DNA of 64,000 bases from Mesorhizobium alhagi CCNWXJ12-2 (GCF_000236565.1 NZ_AHAM01000020.1:1-64000); one strand, 5' to 3'; counted from the first letter of the stretch, positions 1 to 9,701 are shown. The notes: generated by a model from the letters alone, not told the origin. Numbers and translations: made by a program.

Positions 1-1479
1 GATCTGCGCCTCAAGCACTACCGCCTGACGGTCGAGAAGGATTCGCCGAATATCGAGCTTCTCAACCCGTCGGCCCTGCCCAATGGCTACTATGCCGAGA
101 TCGGCTTCGTCGGCAACGAGGAGACCGGCTCGGTCCCGCGGCACGACACCGTCTGGGCGGTCGAGGGCAGCGCGACGCTGACTCCGGCAACGCCGGTCAC
201 GCTCTCCTACACGAACGACAAGGGCCTGACCTTCCGCCGCACCATCTCGGTCGACGACGACTACATGTTCACATTCTCCGACACCGTGACCAATTCCGGC
301 GCCGCCCCAGTCTCTCTCTCGAATTACGGCCGCGTGACGCGCTTCGACAAGCCGACCACCGCCAGCATCTGGGTGCTGCACGAGGGCCTGATCGGGGTCA
401 CCGGCGAGGAGGGCCTGCAGGAGATCGATTATTCGACGATCGAGGAAGATAAGCGGATCACACCTAGCAAGTCCACGGATGGCTGGCTCGGCGTCACCGA
501 CAAATACTGGGCGGTCACGCTGGTCCCTTCGGGCAAGCAGCCCTTCCAGCCGAATTTCAGCTATTTCAGCGACGCGCGCAGCCGCTACCAGGCGGACTTC
601 CTCACCGACGCCATGACGGTGGACGCTGGTCAGTCGGCAACGGTCGAGACGCTGGTCTTTGCCGGCGCCAAGGAAGTCGCGCTGATCGACGGCTACGAGG
701 AGGATCGCAATATCCGCCAGTTCGAGCTCCTGATCGACTGGGGCTGGTTCTACTTCATCACCAAGCCGATGTTCTGGCTCATCGACTGGTTCTATCGCCT
801 GCTCGGCAATTTCGGCTTCGCCATCCTCGCGACCACGGTCGTGGTCAAGGCCGTCTTCTTCCCGCTCGCCAACAAGTCCTATGCCTCGATGGCGAACATG
901 AAGAAGGTGCAGCCGAAGATGCTGGAGATCCGCGAGAAATACGCGGACGACAAGATGAAGCAGCAGCAGGCGATGATGGAACTCTACAAGACGGAGAAGA
1001 TCAATCCGCTGGCCGGGTGCTGGCCGGTGCTGATACAGATCCCTGTCTTCTTCGCGCTCTACAAGGTGCTCTACATCACCATCGAGATGCGGCACGCACC
1101 GTTCTTCGGCTGGATCCAGGATCTGGCGGCGCCCGATCCGACGTCGCTGTTCAACCTGTTCGGCCTGCTGCCTTTCGCGGTGCCCGAATATCTGCACATC
1201 GGCGTCTGGCCGCTGATCATGGGCGTGACCATGTTCCTGCAGATGCGCATGAACCCGACGCCTCCGGATCCGACACAGGCGATGATCTTCGCCTGGATGC
1301 CGGTTGTGTTCACCTTCATGCTGGCTTCGTTCCCGGCGGGTCTGGTCATCTACTGGGCGTGGAACAACCTGCTGTCGATCATCCAGCAGGGCGCGATCAT
1401 GAAGCGCCAGGGCGCCAAGATCGAGCTCTGGGACAATCTGGTCGGACTGTTCAAGAAAAAGCCCAGTCCGGCGGAATAG
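1..1479 (+). CDS. yidC: Membrane protein insertase YidC (5' end outside window)
   Basis: The reading frame is open from base 1, so the N-terminus lies upstream. The visible part starts in the periplasmic P1 beta-domain and ends with the conserved insertase core. Hydrophobic segments follow at about nt 740-880 (WFYFITKPMFWLIDWFY), 1000-1090 (GCWPVLIQIPVFFALYKVL), 1195-1255 and 1285-1395. YidC inserts and folds inner-membrane proteins, alone or with SecYEG. The order yidC-engB-argB downstream is the usual one in Rhizobiales. A strong hairpin follows the stop codon. Confidence 0.97.
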   Translation, partial: DLRLKHYRLTVEKDSPNIELLNPSALPNGYYAEIGFVGNEETGSVPRHDTVWAVEGSATLTPATPVTLSYTNDKGLTFRRTISVDDDYMFTFSDTVTNSGAAPVSLSNYGRVTRFDKPTTASIWVLHEGLIGVTGEEGLQEIDYSTIEEDKRITPSKSTDGWLGVTDKYWAVTLVPSGKQPFQPNFSYFSDARSRYQADFLTDAMTVDAGQSATVETLVFAGAKEVALIDGYEEDRNIRQFELLIDWGWFYFITKPMFWLIDWFYRLLGNFGFAILATTVVVKAVFFPLANKSYASMANMKKVQPKMLEIREKYADDKMKQQQAMMELYKTEKINPLAGCWPVLIQIPVFFALYKVLYITIEMRHAPFFGWIQDLAAPDPTSLFNLFGLLPFAVPEYLHIGVWPLIMGVTMFLQMRMNPTPPDPTQAMIFAWMPVVFTFMLASFPAGLVIYWAWNNLLSIIQQGAIMKRQGAKIELWDNLVGLFKKKPSPAE

Positions 1480-1500
1480 CCGGCTGACGCGTTGATCAGG

Positions 1501-1529
1501 AAAAGCCCCGGTCCGCCGGGGCTTTTTTT
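1501..1529 (+). terminator. Rho-independent terminator after yidC
   Basis: A perfect 11-bp stem (AAAAGCCCCGG / CCGGGGCTTTT) with a TCCG tetraloop is followed by a T run to 1529. It lies 21 nt after the yidC stop codon. It separates yidC from the acetyltransferase gene. The A/T-flanked symmetry means it could work in both directions. Confidence 0.9.
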
Positions 1530-1616
1530 CATACAGCCCCGCCGGGTATCGGCACGGCGGATCGGATGGCTATAATGGCCGCGCAACTTCATTCCACGAG
1601 ACCGGCGAGCCTTCCC

Positions 1617-2255
1617 ATGGACGGACCCAACCCAGCGATAAAGCACCCGATCCCGCTGCACCCGCGCGTCGGCTTCCTGAAGTCGCTCGTCACGGCCGAG
1701 AACATCGAAATCGGCGACTACACCTACTATGACGATCCGGACGGACCCGATCACTTCGCCGAAAAATGCGTGCTGCACCACTATCCCTTCATCGGCGACA
1801 AGCTCATCATCGGCCGCTTCTGCGCCATCGCGGAAGGCGCGCGCTTCATCATGAACGGCGCCAACCACGCAATGTCGGGGTTTTCGACCTATCCGTTCAA
1901 CATCTTCGGCCATGGCTGGGAACGGGGCTTCGACGTCAAGACCTGGGAGGCGGAGAACCGCGGCGACACCGTGCTCGGCAATGATGTCTGGATCGGCATG
2001 GAGGCCGTGATCCTGCCCGGCATAACCATCGGCGACGGCGCGATCGTCGCAGCCAAATCCGTCGTCACACACGACGTGCCGCCCTATGCGATCGTCGCCG
2101 GCAATCCGGCCAAGGTGGTCAAGATGCGCTTCGACAGGATTACGGTAATGCGGCTTCTCGCCATTGCATGGTGGAACTGGCCGGCCGATAAGCTGACGCG
2201 CAACCTCGACGCCATTCGTGGCGCCGACATCGACCGTCTGGAGCGAGCAGTTTGA
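1617..2255 (+). CDS. CatB/Vat-type xenobiotic acetyltransferase
   Basis: The 212-residue product is a left-handed beta-helix acyltransferase of the CatB/VatD class. These are trimeric acetyl-CoA enzymes that can acetylate chloramphenicol or streptogramins. Seen: hexapeptide-type repeats ([26 protein letters not shown]), the catalytic-His region [16 protein letters not shown], and the C-terminal [16 protein letters not shown] signature. ATG 1617 gives the family's usual N-terminus (MDGPNP) and length; in-frame ATGs at 1566 and 1575 would add 14-17 residues. The stop codon overlaps the engB TTG start (TTGA). Resistance is not implied, because most chromosomal members have unknown substrates. 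Confidence 0.85.
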   Translation: MDGPNPAIKHPIPLHPRVGFLKSLVTAENIEIGDYTYYDDPDGPDHFAEKCVLHHYPFIGDKLIIGRFCAIAEGARFIMNGANHAMSGFSTYPFNIFGHGWERGFDVKTWEAENRGDTVLGNDVWIGMEAVILPGITIGDGAIVAAKSVVTHDVPPYAIVAGNPAKVVKMRFDRITVMRLLAIAWWNWPADKLTRNLDAIRGADIDRLERAV

Positions 2256-2920
2256 GCGAAGCAACACAAAACGGCGCGACGGCAGTCGCAAGCGGACTGT
2301 TTGCGGCGCCTTGGGTCTTCATCCGTGGCGTCCCGTCGATGAAGTTCCTGCCGCCTGAAGGGCCGGTCGAGATCGCCTTCGCCGGCCGCTCCAACGTCGG
2401 CAAGTCATCGCTGATCAACGCGCTTGTCGGCCAGAAAGGCCTCGCCCGCACCTCGAACACGCCGGGCCGCACCCAGGAGCTCAACTATTTCGTGCCCGAC
2501 GGCTATTCCGGCGAAGGCGCCGACCTGCCGCCGATGGCGCTGGTCGACATGCCTGGTTACGGCTATGCCACCGCACCCAAGGAGAAGGTCGACGAGTGGA
2601 CCAAGCTCGTCTTCGACTACCTCAAGGGCCGGGTGACGCTGAAGCGGGTCTATGTGCTGATCGACGCCCGACACGGCATCAAGAAGAACGACGAGGAAGT
2701 GCTGCGGCTGCTCGACAAGGCAGCGGTATCCTACCAGATCGTCCTGACCAAGACCGACAAGATCAAGGCCGCCGGCGTGCCACGGCTGATCGAGGAGACG
2801 CTGGAAAAGATCCGGAAGCGACCGGCCGCCTTCCCGACTGTCATCGCCACCTCCTCGGAAAAGGGCGAAGGCATGGACGAGCTTCGCGAGGCGATCGCCC
2901 TGGCGGTAAGGGGCGGGTGA
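2252..2920 (+). CDS. engB: Ribosome biogenesis GTPase EngB (YihA/YsxC)
   Basis: This 222-residue GTPase assists assembly of the 50S ribosomal subunit. The G motifs are in order: P-loop GRSNVGKSS (residues 45-53), NTPGRTQ (G2), DMPGYGYA (G3), TKTDK (G4) and ATSSEKGEG (G5). The start is TTG at 2252, overlapping the previous stop by 4 nt, which implies translational coupling to the acetyltransferase. A short N-terminal extension before the G domain is normal for alphaproteobacterial members. Confidence 0.95.
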   Translation: MSEATQNGATAVASGLFAAPWVFIRGVPSMKFLPPEGPVEIAFAGRSNVGKSSLINALVGQKGLARTSNTPGRTQELNYFVPDGYSGEGADLPPMALVDMPGYGYATAPKEKVDEWTKLVFDYLKGRVTLKRVYVLIDARHGIKKNDEEVLRLLDKAAVSYQIVLTKTDKIKAAGVPRLIEETLEKIRKRPAAFPTVIATSSEKGEGMDELREAIALAVRGG

Positions 2921-2958
2921 TTCTCAGCCGCCCGGCAGAATAGAATTTGCGGCGATTT

Positions 2959-3456
2959 CTAAGCCGTCGCCGGCTTGAACGTCAGCGCTAAACCATTGAG
3001 GCAGTGGCGCTTGCCGGTCGGCGGCGGGCCGTCATCGAATATGTGTCCAAGATGCCCGCCGCAGCGGCGGCAATGAACTTCGGTCCGCGTCATGAACAGC
3101 GAATTGTCTTCCTTGGTGCCGATTGCGCCGGGCAGCGAATCCCAGAAGCTCGGCCAGCCGGTTCCGGATTCATACTTCGTCTCCGAAGGATAGAGGGGAA
3201 GATCGCACCCAGCGCAGTGGAAGATGCCCTTGCGCTTCTCATTGTTGAGCGGGCTCGTGCCGGCAGGCTCGGTGTCCTCCTCGCGCAGCACCGCGTACTG
3301 CGCATCGCTCAGCAGCGCGCGCCATTCCTCTTCGGTTTTGATCACCTCGAAGGATTCCGCCCTTGCGTTGGTCGGCGCGCCCATGCGCCAGAACGCCGTC
3401 GTTCCGCCCAACAATGCGACGGCCGCACCGGAAAACAGGAAGCTGCGTCTTTTCAT
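2959..3456 (-). CDS. msrB: Exported peptide-methionine (R)-S-oxide reductase
   Basis: The 165-residue protein reduces methionine-R-sulfoxide in proteins. The N-terminus MKRRSFLFSGAAVALLGG is a twin-arginine-like signal peptide, so the enzyme probably acts in the periplasm, unlike the cytosolic paralogue most bacteria carry. Four zinc-binding cysteines are visible (C81, C84, C129, C132), and the catalytic cysteine is C152 in RHCLNG. The GTGWPSFW substrate-pocket motif is intact. It is convergent with engB, with a 38-nt gap. There is no MsrA domain. Confidence 0.94.
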   Translation of the reverse strand: MKRRSFLFSGAAVALLGGTTAFWRMGAPTNARAESFEVIKTEEEWRALLSDAQYAVLREEDTEPAGTSPLNNEKRKGIFHCAGCDLPLYPSETKYESGTGWPSFWDSLPGAIGTKEDNSLFMTRTEVHCRRCGGHLGHIFDDGPPPTGKRHCLNGLALTFKPATA

Positions 3457-3620
3457 GGCGTTCTCCTCTGACTACCGGTTTAGCGGCTCGGCCAGTCACG
3501 GCCAAATCAACTCCGATTGACCGGATCAATCGATGAACGCCCCATCCGACGCGCTTATCATTTGCACGTCATGAAATTTGCTCTAAGTAACCGCCGCCAT
3601 CCAGCTCCGGGGAAAGCCTT

Positions 3621-4520
3621 ATGACACCGACGGACGTTGCCGCCACAGCCGCCGAACAGGCGCACCTGCTTTCCGCCGCGCTGCCCTACATGCAGCGCTA
3701 CGAAAACAAGACCGTGGTGGTGAAATATGGCGGCCACGCCATGGGCGACGCCGCGCTCGGCCAGGCTTTCGCACGCGACATTGCGCTGCTGAAGCAGTCC
3801 GGCGTCAATCCGATTGTCGTGCATGGGGGCGGCCCGCAGATCGGCGCCATGCTCAGCAAGATGGGCATCGAATCGAAATTCGAGGGCGGCCTGCGCGTAA
3901 CTGACCGCAAGACTGTCGAGATCGTCGAGATGGTTCTGGCCGGCTCGATCAACAAGGAGATCGTCGCGCTCATCAACGCCGAGGGCGAATGGGCGATTGG
4001 GCTCTGCGGCAAGGACGGCAACATGGTATTCGCCGAAAAGGCCAAGAAGACCGTCACCGATCCGGATTCGAACATCGAGCGCGTGCTCGATCTCGGCTTC
4101 GTCGGCGAGCCCGTCGAGGTCGACCGCACCTTGCTCGACCTTCTGGCGCGTTCCGAGATGATCCCGGTGCTGGCGCCGGTTGCCCCCGGCCGTGACGGCC
4201 ACACCTACAACATCAACGCCGACACCTTTGCCGGCGCCATCGCCGGCGCGCTGGGCGCGTCGCGCCTGCTGTTCTTGACCGACGTTCCCGGCGTGCTGGA
4301 CAAGGACAAGAAGCTCATCGACGAGCTGACGGTGGCGGAAGCCCGCACGCTGATCCGCAACGGCACCATTTCCGGCGGCATGATCCCGAAGGTCGAGACC
4401 TGCATCGAGGCGATCGAGCGCGGCGTCGAAGGTGTCGTCATCCTCAACGGCAAGACGCCGCACGCCGTCCTGCTCGAACTCTTCACCCAGCACGGCGCCG
4501 GCACGCTGATCGTGCCGTAA
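3621..4520 (+). CDS. argB: Acetylglutamate kinase
   Basis: The product has 299 residues. It phosphorylates N-acetyl-L-glutamate, the second step of arginine biosynthesis. Amino-acid-kinase motifs are visible: [11 protein letters not shown] near the N-terminus, [23 protein letters not shown] and [11 protein letters not shown]. The N-terminal extension before VVKYGG is typical of the hexameric, arginine-inhibited type, so feedback control by arginine is likely. Position next to engB is conserved in Rhizobiales. Confidence 0.97.
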   Translation: MTPTDVAATAAEQAHLLSAALPYMQRYENKTVVVKYGGHAMGDAALGQAFARDIALLKQSGVNPIVVHGGGPQIGAMLSKMGIESKFEGGLRVTDRKTVEIVEMVLAGSINKEIVALINAEGEWAIGLCGKDGNMVFAEKAKKTVTDPDSNIERVLDLGFVGEPVEVDRTLLDLLARSEMIPVLAPVAPGRDGHTYNINADTFAGAIAGALGASRLLFLTDVPGVLDKDKKLIDELTVAEARTLIRNGTISGGMIPKVETCIEAIERGVEGVVILNGKTPHAVLLELFTQHGAGTLIVP

Positions 4521-4567
4521 ATGAACAATCCCCCGCTTTGTAGCGTGGGATATTCGAGTGCCCAACC

Positions 4568-5050
4568 TCACCCCCGCAAATGCCCGAGCGGCACGTGGCC
4601 GGGACCTTTGATGTTCTGCAGCACCAGTTGCGTGTGCACGTCGCGCACGCCGGCAAGGCGCATCAGCCGGTGCATGACGAAGGCGTTCAGGTCGTCGACC
4701 GACGGCACCATCACATGCAGCAGGAAATCGTAGTCGCCGGTCATCGTCCAGCAGGCCGACACCTCGTCCATGCGCTGCACCGCCGCGATGAATTTTTCGG
4801 GCGACTCGTCGCTGTGGCTGGTGAGCCGGACCTGGATGAACACCTCGACCATCAGCCCGATCGCGCGGCGGCCAATCCGCGCCGAAAACCCCTTGATGAT
4901 GCCGGCCTGCTGCAGGGCCTCGAAGCGCCGCGCGCAGGGCGTGTTGGAAAGGCCGATCTCCTGCGCCAGTTCCGAAACGGGCTTGCGCCCGTCATGCTGC
5001 AGGATCTCCAGCATCCTGATCTCGAATTCGTCGAATTGAGGCAATTTCAC
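4568..5050 (-). CDS. Lrp/AsnC-family transcriptional regulator
   Basis: The 160-residue protein has an N-terminal winged helix-turn-helix (FEIRMLEILQHDGRKPVSELAQEIGLSNTP, split here only as a description) and a C-terminal RAM ligand-binding domain ending GHVPLGHLRG. It is divergent from phhA across about 130 bp. By position it is the likely regulator of phenylalanine hydroxylase, probably responding to an aromatic amino acid. That role is inferred from context only. Confidence 0.9.
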   Translation of the reverse strand: MKLPQFDEFEIRMLEILQHDGRKPVSELAQEIGLSNTPCARRFEALQQAGIIKGFSARIGRRAIGLMVEVFIQVRLTSHSDESPEKFIAAVQRMDEVSACWTMTGDYDFLLHVMVPSVDDLNAFVMHRLMRLAGVRDVHTQLVLQNIKGPGHVPLGHLRG

Positions 5051-5183
5051 TCCTGATCTAGGTTTTGCTGAGAACCTTACCTCATTTTGCCTGTCACGGC
5101 GACATCTCGGGAAGCATTCACTCGCGAACCTGGCGTATCCTGTCGGCAGATCGGCCTTGAGCCCTCGAAATGAGGAGGAACTT

Positions 5184-6014
5184 ATGGAAATCAGCGTTCA
5201 GGATTATGCACGCGAATGCGCCGACAAGGGTCTGCGCGGCAACTACGACGTCTGCCGCTCCGACTTCACTGTCGAACAGGAATACGACTACACCGATGCC
5301 GAGCAGGAGGTCTGGCGCATCCTGTCGGACCGCCAGACAAAACTTACGAAGCGGCTGGCGCACAAATCCTATCTGGACGGCGTCGAAGCCCTCGGCCTGA
5401 TCGACCGCATCCCGGATTTCGACGAGGTCAGCCAGAAGTTGCGCAAGCTGACCGGCTGGGAACTCGTGGCCGTGCCCGGTCTTATCCCGGCTCCGGCCTT
5501 TTTCGACCATCTCGCCGAGCGCCGCTTCCCGGTCACCAACTGGCTGCGCAAGCACGAGGAACTCGACTATATCGTCGAGCCCGACATGTTCCACGATTTC
5601 TTCGGCCACGTGCCCGCGCTGACGCAGCCGGCCTTTGCCGACTTCATGCAGATGTACGGGCAGAAAGCGGAAGGCCTGATCGAGCTGGGCGGCGGCGACA
5701 TGATCGAGCGGCTCTATTGGTACACAGCCGAATTCGGCCTGATGCAGGAGGCAGGCCAGGTCAAGGCCTTCGGCGCCGGGCTGATGTCGTCGTTCAGCGA
5801 GTTGCAGTTCGCAGTCGAAAGCCCCGACGCGCACCATGTGCCGTTCGACATCGAGACGGTCATGCGGACGGTCTACGAGATCGACAAATTCCAGCGCGCC
5901 TATTTCGTGCTGCCGTCATTTTCGGCGCTGAGGGACGGGTTCGAGAAGTCGGATCTCGCCGCCATCATCGCCCGCTGGAAGGATGCGCCGGTGCTCGATC
6001 CGGCAACGATCTGA
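5184..6014 (+). CDS. phhA: Phenylalanine-4-hydroxylase
   Basis: The 276-residue tetrahydropterin- and non-heme-iron-dependent monooxygenase converts L-phenylalanine to L-tyrosine. The 2-His-1-carboxylate iron site is visible as H137 and H142 (FHDFFGH) and E183 (YTAEFGL). ATG 5184 was chosen because GAGGAGGA (5172-5179) sits just upstream. An in-frame TTG at 5157 lacks a ribosome site. The pterin-recycling dehydratase phhB and homogentisate genes are not in the window. Confidence 0.96.
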   Translation: MEISVQDYARECADKGLRGNYDVCRSDFTVEQEYDYTDAEQEVWRILSDRQTKLTKRLAHKSYLDGVEALGLIDRIPDFDEVSQKLRKLTGWELVAVPGLIPAPAFFDHLAERRFPVTNWLRKHEELDYIVEPDMFHDFFGHVPALTQPAFADFMQMYGQKAEGLIELGGGDMIERLYWYTAEFGLMQEAGQVKAFGAGLMSSFSELQFAVESPDAHHVPFDIETVMRTVYEIDKFQRAYFVLPSFSALRDGFEKSDLAAIIARWKDAPVLDPATI

Positions 6015-6275
6015 GCAAGTTCTAGCGCCCGCGCTGCAGCTCGACTTGGCGTCGATGCCGGCGCGAGCGCCCGTTCCCCCCGCGGGAACTCGGGAACTTC
6101 TGTTAAAGCCGCCATGCCGTCCTGGCGTGGATTCTGCGGCGAGCGCTTCGGATCGGGGCGCTCACGACCGATGTAGCCAGAACCGTGCCAGTCGCATTCT
6201 ACGGGCTGATCGTCGGATAAATCGCTCGTCGGGATGTGCTCGCCGCCGCGATTGGCGATCTGCCGGTGGCGGCTC

Positions 6276-7181
6276 CTAGCCGACCAGAAGAAGCAGCAGG
6301 ATGCCGCCCACGATCAGCAGGCAACCTGCTGTTTCCAATGCATTTATCTTCTCCTTGAAGAAGAAGATCGACGACGCGAAGGTGAACAGCATTTCGATCT
6401 GCGCCAACGCCTTGACCACCGCCGCCTGCTGCAGGGTCATGGCCATGAACCAGCCGAAAGAGGCGGATGCGCCGACCAGGCCGACGAACAGAGCGGGACG
6501 CCATGCTCTCGCAATGTGTCCTATTTCGGCACGGTCGCGGAACACCATCCACGCGCCCATTACCAGCGTCTGGAACACAATGACGAAGGCCAGCGTGACC
6601 GCCGCCTGCATCATGAAGTTCGGGCCGCCCAGCGCCAGCGACGCGGCGCGGTAGGCCACCGCCGCTATGCCGAACAGGGTGCCGGAGGCCAGGCCGATGA
6701 GCGAGTTGCGGGAAACGACGGACGACACCAGCGTGCGCCAGCTGACGGCCATATGGGCGACCGAGATCAGCATGACGCCGAACACGCTGACGGCGATGGC
6801 CGACAAGGTGCCTGCCGTTACGCGCTCGCCGAGGAAGATCAAGCCGAACAGCGCCGCTTGCGCCGGCTCGGTGCGCGAATAGGCGGTGCCGACCGCGAAA
6901 TTGCGGAACGAGAACAGATAGACCAAAAGGAACGTCGCGGCGATCTGGCCGAGCCCGCCGACGACCATCCAGGCGAGGAAGGCGCCGTTGACGCTGGGCA
7001 GTGGATAGCCGGCGAAGCGGTTGAGAGCGAAGACGAAGAACAGCGCGAACGGGACGCCGAAGCCGAAGCGCACGAAGGTCGCGCCGGTCGTGCCCATCAC
7101 GCCCTTCAGGTGCTTCTGCGCCGCCGACCGCAGATTCTGCAGGAAGGCTGCGGCGATGGTGATGGGTATCCAGAGTTCCAT
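6276..7181 (-). CDS. DMT-superfamily (EamA) permease
   Basis: The product is a 301-residue integral membrane protein with about ten hydrophobic segments arranged as two EamA-type repeats. The first repeat contains FVRFGFGVPFALFFVF and the second ends ETAGCLLIVGGILLLLL. Substrate is unknown; relatives export amino acids, metabolites or drugs. MELWIP at 7181 is the preferred start; an in-frame start at 7202 adds seven non-hydrophobic residues. The 261 bases between phhA and this stop codon show no gene or structured RNA I can identify. Confidence 0.88.
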   Translation of the reverse strand: MELWIPITIAAAFLQNLRSAAQKHLKGVMGTTGATFVRFGFGVPFALFFVFALNRFAGYPLPSVNGAFLAWMVVGGLGQIAATFLLVYLFSFRNFAVGTAYSRTEPAQAALFGLIFLGERVTAGTLSAIAVSVFGVMLISVAHMAVSWRTLVSSVVSRNSLIGLASGTLFGIAAVAYRAASLALGGPNFMMQAAVTLAFVIVFQTLVMGAWMVFRDRAEIGHIARAWRPALFVGLVGASASFGWFMAMTLQQAAVVKALAQIEMLFTFASSIFFFKEKINALETAGCLLIVGGILLLLLVG

Positions 7182-7305
7182 GCGTCTTTGGCGGCCGCTC
7201 ATCCAACGCGACCGAAACGTCGCGGTTCAGCCTTTAGGCCAACCGCCGCCCGCTAGGCAAGCCGCCCGGCCAACAGGGCAATGCCGACCATGGGTGAAAC
7301 GCCGA

Positions 7306-7638
7306 TTACCGCTCGCCGCCCCAGATCACCCGGCCGCCATAACGGTAAGCCAATCGCTGCGCCTGGCGGCAGCTTGTCGGCGGGGGCTGCTGGCCAGCCG
7401 GGCGGTCGTAGAACCACACGCGGCAGCTTCCCGGCGGTGGTAAATGCCCACGGGGAATGCGGTAGGAATAGCGTCTGTAATCATCCCGGTCGCGCTCTCG
7501 CCAATCCCGGTAGCGGTCGCCTTCACGGCGATCCCAAACGCGGTAGGAACCCTTGCCGCTCTCGTCCTTGTAGGGGTCGGCAAGCGCGGGCGAGGCGATC
7601 AGAGCGACGGCGCCAACGAGAAAAAGACATTTCAGCAT
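7306..7638 (-). CDS. Small exported Arg/Tyr-rich protein of unknown function
   Basis: The product has 110 residues. MLKCLFLVGAVALIASPALA is a clean Sec signal peptide. The mature part is rich in Arg, Asp and Tyr (DRYRDWRERDRDDYRR), followed by GHLPPPGSCRVWFYDRPAGQQPPP and a second Cys. This 'PPPGxCRxWxxxxPxGxQPPPxxC' pattern recurs in small periplasmic proteins of Rhizobiales; the two cysteines could form a disulfide. No function is known to me. Confidence 0.75.
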   Translation of the reverse strand: MLKCLFLVGAVALIASPALADPYKDESGKGSYRVWDRREGDRYRDWRERDRDDYRRYSYRIPRGHLPPPGSCRVWFYDRPAGQQPPPTSCRQAQRLAYRYGGRVIWGGER

Positions 7639-7850
7639 TGGACATACCTCACTAGCAGTTCATTACGGCACCAGTTCCATATGCGGCCTGAACAAGGGCT
7701 GAACGGCGTTATGCTGTCTTGGGGTCGCGAGCCGGGTACCAGTTGGCATGCTACCTGCCAATAGCCTGGGTCCACTCCTTTGACGACAGCCCGCCAATAT
7801 GTGAATCGTTGGCGCGCGAGAACGGCAATCGCTGCCAAGGGAGGGAAAAC

Positions 7851-8765
7851 ATGTTCGGAGAGGTCGAAGGGACGGGATTCGAAGTCATCGAACGGCGCTT
7901 CGCGGATTGCTTTGCCGGCCATGCACGCGTCGAGCGGCTGTGGACGGGCGCGCGCTGGCTGGAGGGGCCGACGTGGTTCGCGGCCGGGCGCTACCTCGTC
8001 GTGTCGGACATTCCCAACAATCGCATGCTGCGCTGGGATGAAACCGATGGCGTCGTCTCGGAATTCCGCAAGCCGTCCAACAATTCCAACGGCAACACGG
8101 TGGATGGCCAGGGCCGGCTGCTAACTTGTGAGCACCTGACCCGCCGGGTGACACGGACCGAGTTCGACGGCTCGGTCACCGTGATCGCCGACCGGTTCGA
8201 GGGCAAGCGCTTCAATTCGCCCAACGACCTTGTGGTCAAGAGCGACGGGTCGATCTGGTTCACCGATCCGACCTATGGAATCATGAGCGACTACGAGGGC
8301 GAACGCCAGGACGAGGAGATCGGCGGCTGCCACGTCTACCGCGTCGACGCTGCGACCGGCTCGGTGACGAAGGTCGCCGGCGATTTCGTCAAGCCCAACG
8401 GCATTGCGTTCTCGCCCGATGAAAGCCTGCTCTACATCGCCGACACTGGCGCTAGCCACATGCCGGGCGGGCCACGCCACATCCGCCGCTTTTCCGTGGC
8501 CGGCGACGGGAGGCTGTCGGGAGGCGAGATATTCGCAGAATGCTCGAACGGATTATTCGACGGCTTCCGCGTCGACCGCGCCGGGCGAATATGGACGAGC
8601 GCCGGCGACGGCGTTCACTGCTTCGAGCCGGACGGAACCCTGATCGGCAAGATCAGAATCCCGGAACTGGTCGCCAACGTTACCTTCGGCGGGCCGCGTC
8701 GCAACCGCCTGTTCATCTGCGGGACCACGTCGCTCTATTCCGCATACCTGATCATCAACGGCTGA
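7851..8765 (+). CDS. SMP-30/gluconolactonase-family hydrolase
   Basis: The 304-residue six-bladed beta-propeller belongs to the SMP-30/gluconolaconase/LRE family, metal-dependent lactonases acting on sugar lactones. Metal-site motifs are visible: ARWLEGPTWF (Glu), FNSPNDLVV (Asn), FVKPNGIAFSPDESLLYIADTG (Asn and Asp). ATG 7851 follows AGGGAGGGAAAAC, a good ribosome site. The gene ends 3 nt before the pcaQ stop on the opposite strand. The natural lactone is unknown, and a role in the pca pathway is not indicated because PcaD supplies the enol-lactonase. Confidence 0.87.
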   Translation: MFGEVEGTGFEVIERRFADCFAGHARVERLWTGARWLEGPTWFAAGRYLVVSDIPNNRMLRWDETDGVVSEFRKPSNNSNGNTVDGQGRLLTCEHLTRRVTRTEFDGSVTVIADRFEGKRFNSPNDLVVKSDGSIWFTDPTYGIMSDYEGERQDEEIGGCHVYRVDAATGSVTKVAGDFVKPNGIAFSPDESLLYIADTGASHMPGGPRHIRRFSVAGDGRLSGGEIFAECSNGLFDGFRVDRAGRIWTSAGDGVHCFEPDGTLIGKIRIPELVANVTFGGPRRNRLFICGTTSLYSAYLIING

Positions 8766-8768
8766 GCC

Positions 8769-9677
8769 TCAGCGCGCCGCCTCGCGGATGGTCCGCAGCA
8801 GCACTTCGAAGGCAGGCGTCCGCGCCGTGTCGGTGCGCATGGTCAGCCCGACCGGCCCCCTTGTGTCCGCGGTGTCGACCGGCAGCACAGCAAGCGTGCC
8901 ATCGGAAAGATCGTTCGCGACCACGCCTTCCGAGATCACCCAGACCGCATCGCTGGCCCGCAGGAAAGCGCGCCCAAAACTGTCGGAAACCGTCTCGATC
9001 TCGGTTGCGATGGCAGGCATGCCGTTGGCGATCAGGAACCGTTCGACGAATGGCCGGATGATCGAGCCACGCGTCGGCATCAGCACCGGGAAATCCCCGA
9101 TCCGCGCAAAAATATCCTGACCGGCTGCAAGCAGCGGATGACCGCTCCTGACGGCAAACACCACCTTCTCCGAATAGAGATGTTCGAAGAAGAAGCCGCT
9201 CATCTTCTCCGGCGCGGCGAGCCGGCCGACGACGAGGTCGAGTTCGCCGAGGCGAAGCTGCTCCAGCAGCACCGCATTCTCGCCGGTCACGATCTTGATG
9301 CTGCTGCCGGTGCCCTGTTTCAGGAAGAGCGAGATGGCGCGCGGCATGATTCGCGCCGAAACGGTCGGCAGCGCGCCAATGCGAAGCGGCGGCCCCTCGC
9401 CTTCATCCGTATTCGTCACGGAATCGACGCCCTGCCTGACCGCGCTGAGCGCCATGCCGGCATGACGGAGGAATACCTCGCCATGGCGCGTGATGCGGAT
9501 GCGCCGGCCCTCGCGTTCGAACAGCGCGACGCCGAGCGTCTCCTCGAGTTCGCGGATCGTCTTGGTCACCGCCGGCTGGCTGACATGCAGGAGATTTGCC
9601 GCCGCGACCACGCTCTTCTGGCGCGCTACTTCGAGAAAAGTGCGCAGGTGGCGGAGCTTGATGCGCGCATCGATCAT
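8769..9677 (-). CDS. pcaQ: LysR-type activator PcaQ
   Basis: The product has 302 residues. An N-terminal LysR helix-turn-helix (FLEVARQKSVVAAANLLHVS) is followed by an effector-binding domain. It is divergent from pcaD with its promoter in the shared 94-bp gap, exactly as in Agrobacterium and Sinorhizobium, where PcaQ activates pcaDCHGB in response to beta-carboxy-cis,cis-muconate or a related lactone. Start ATG 9677 gives the standard MIDARIKLRHLRTF N-terminus; the open frame extends 41 codons further upstream but would run through the operator. Confidence 0.94.
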   Translation of the reverse strand: MIDARIKLRHLRTFLEVARQKSVVAAANLLHVSQPAVTKTIRELEETLGVALFEREGRRIRITRHGEVFLRHAGMALSAVRQGVDSVTNTDEGEGPPLRIGALPTVSARIMPRAISLFLKQGTGSSIKIVTGENAVLLEQLRLGELDLVVGRLAAPEKMSGFFFEHLYSEKVVFAVRSGHPLLAAGQDIFARIGDFPVLMPTRGSIIRPFVERFLIANGMPAIATEIETVSDSFGRAFLRASDAVWVISEGVVANDLSDGTLAVLPVDTADTRGPVGLTMRTDTARTPAFEVLLRTIREAAR

Positions 9678-9685
9678 GCTACCTG

Positions 9686-9701
9686 ATAACCTACAGGTTA
9701 T
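9686..9701 (+). promoter_or_regulatory. PcaQ operator palindrome
   Basis: ATAACCTACAGGTTAT is a perfect 6-bp inverted repeat with a 4-bp spacer. It matches the known PcaQ consensus ATAACC-N4-GGTTAA in all but the last base, which here completes the symmetry. It sits 8 bp from the pcaQ start and 70 bp from the pcaD start, as expected for LysR activation with autoregulation. Confidence 0.9.

Noticed and set aside
1617-2255. Calling the CatB-like gene a resistance determinant
   Set aside because: Chromosomal members of this family have unknown substrates, and nothing nearby suggests drug resistance or mobility.
2911-2933. Weak hairpin GGGCGG/CCGCCC between engB and msrB
   Set aside because: The stem is only 6 bp with an 11-nt loop and no T run; it partly lies in the engB stop region.
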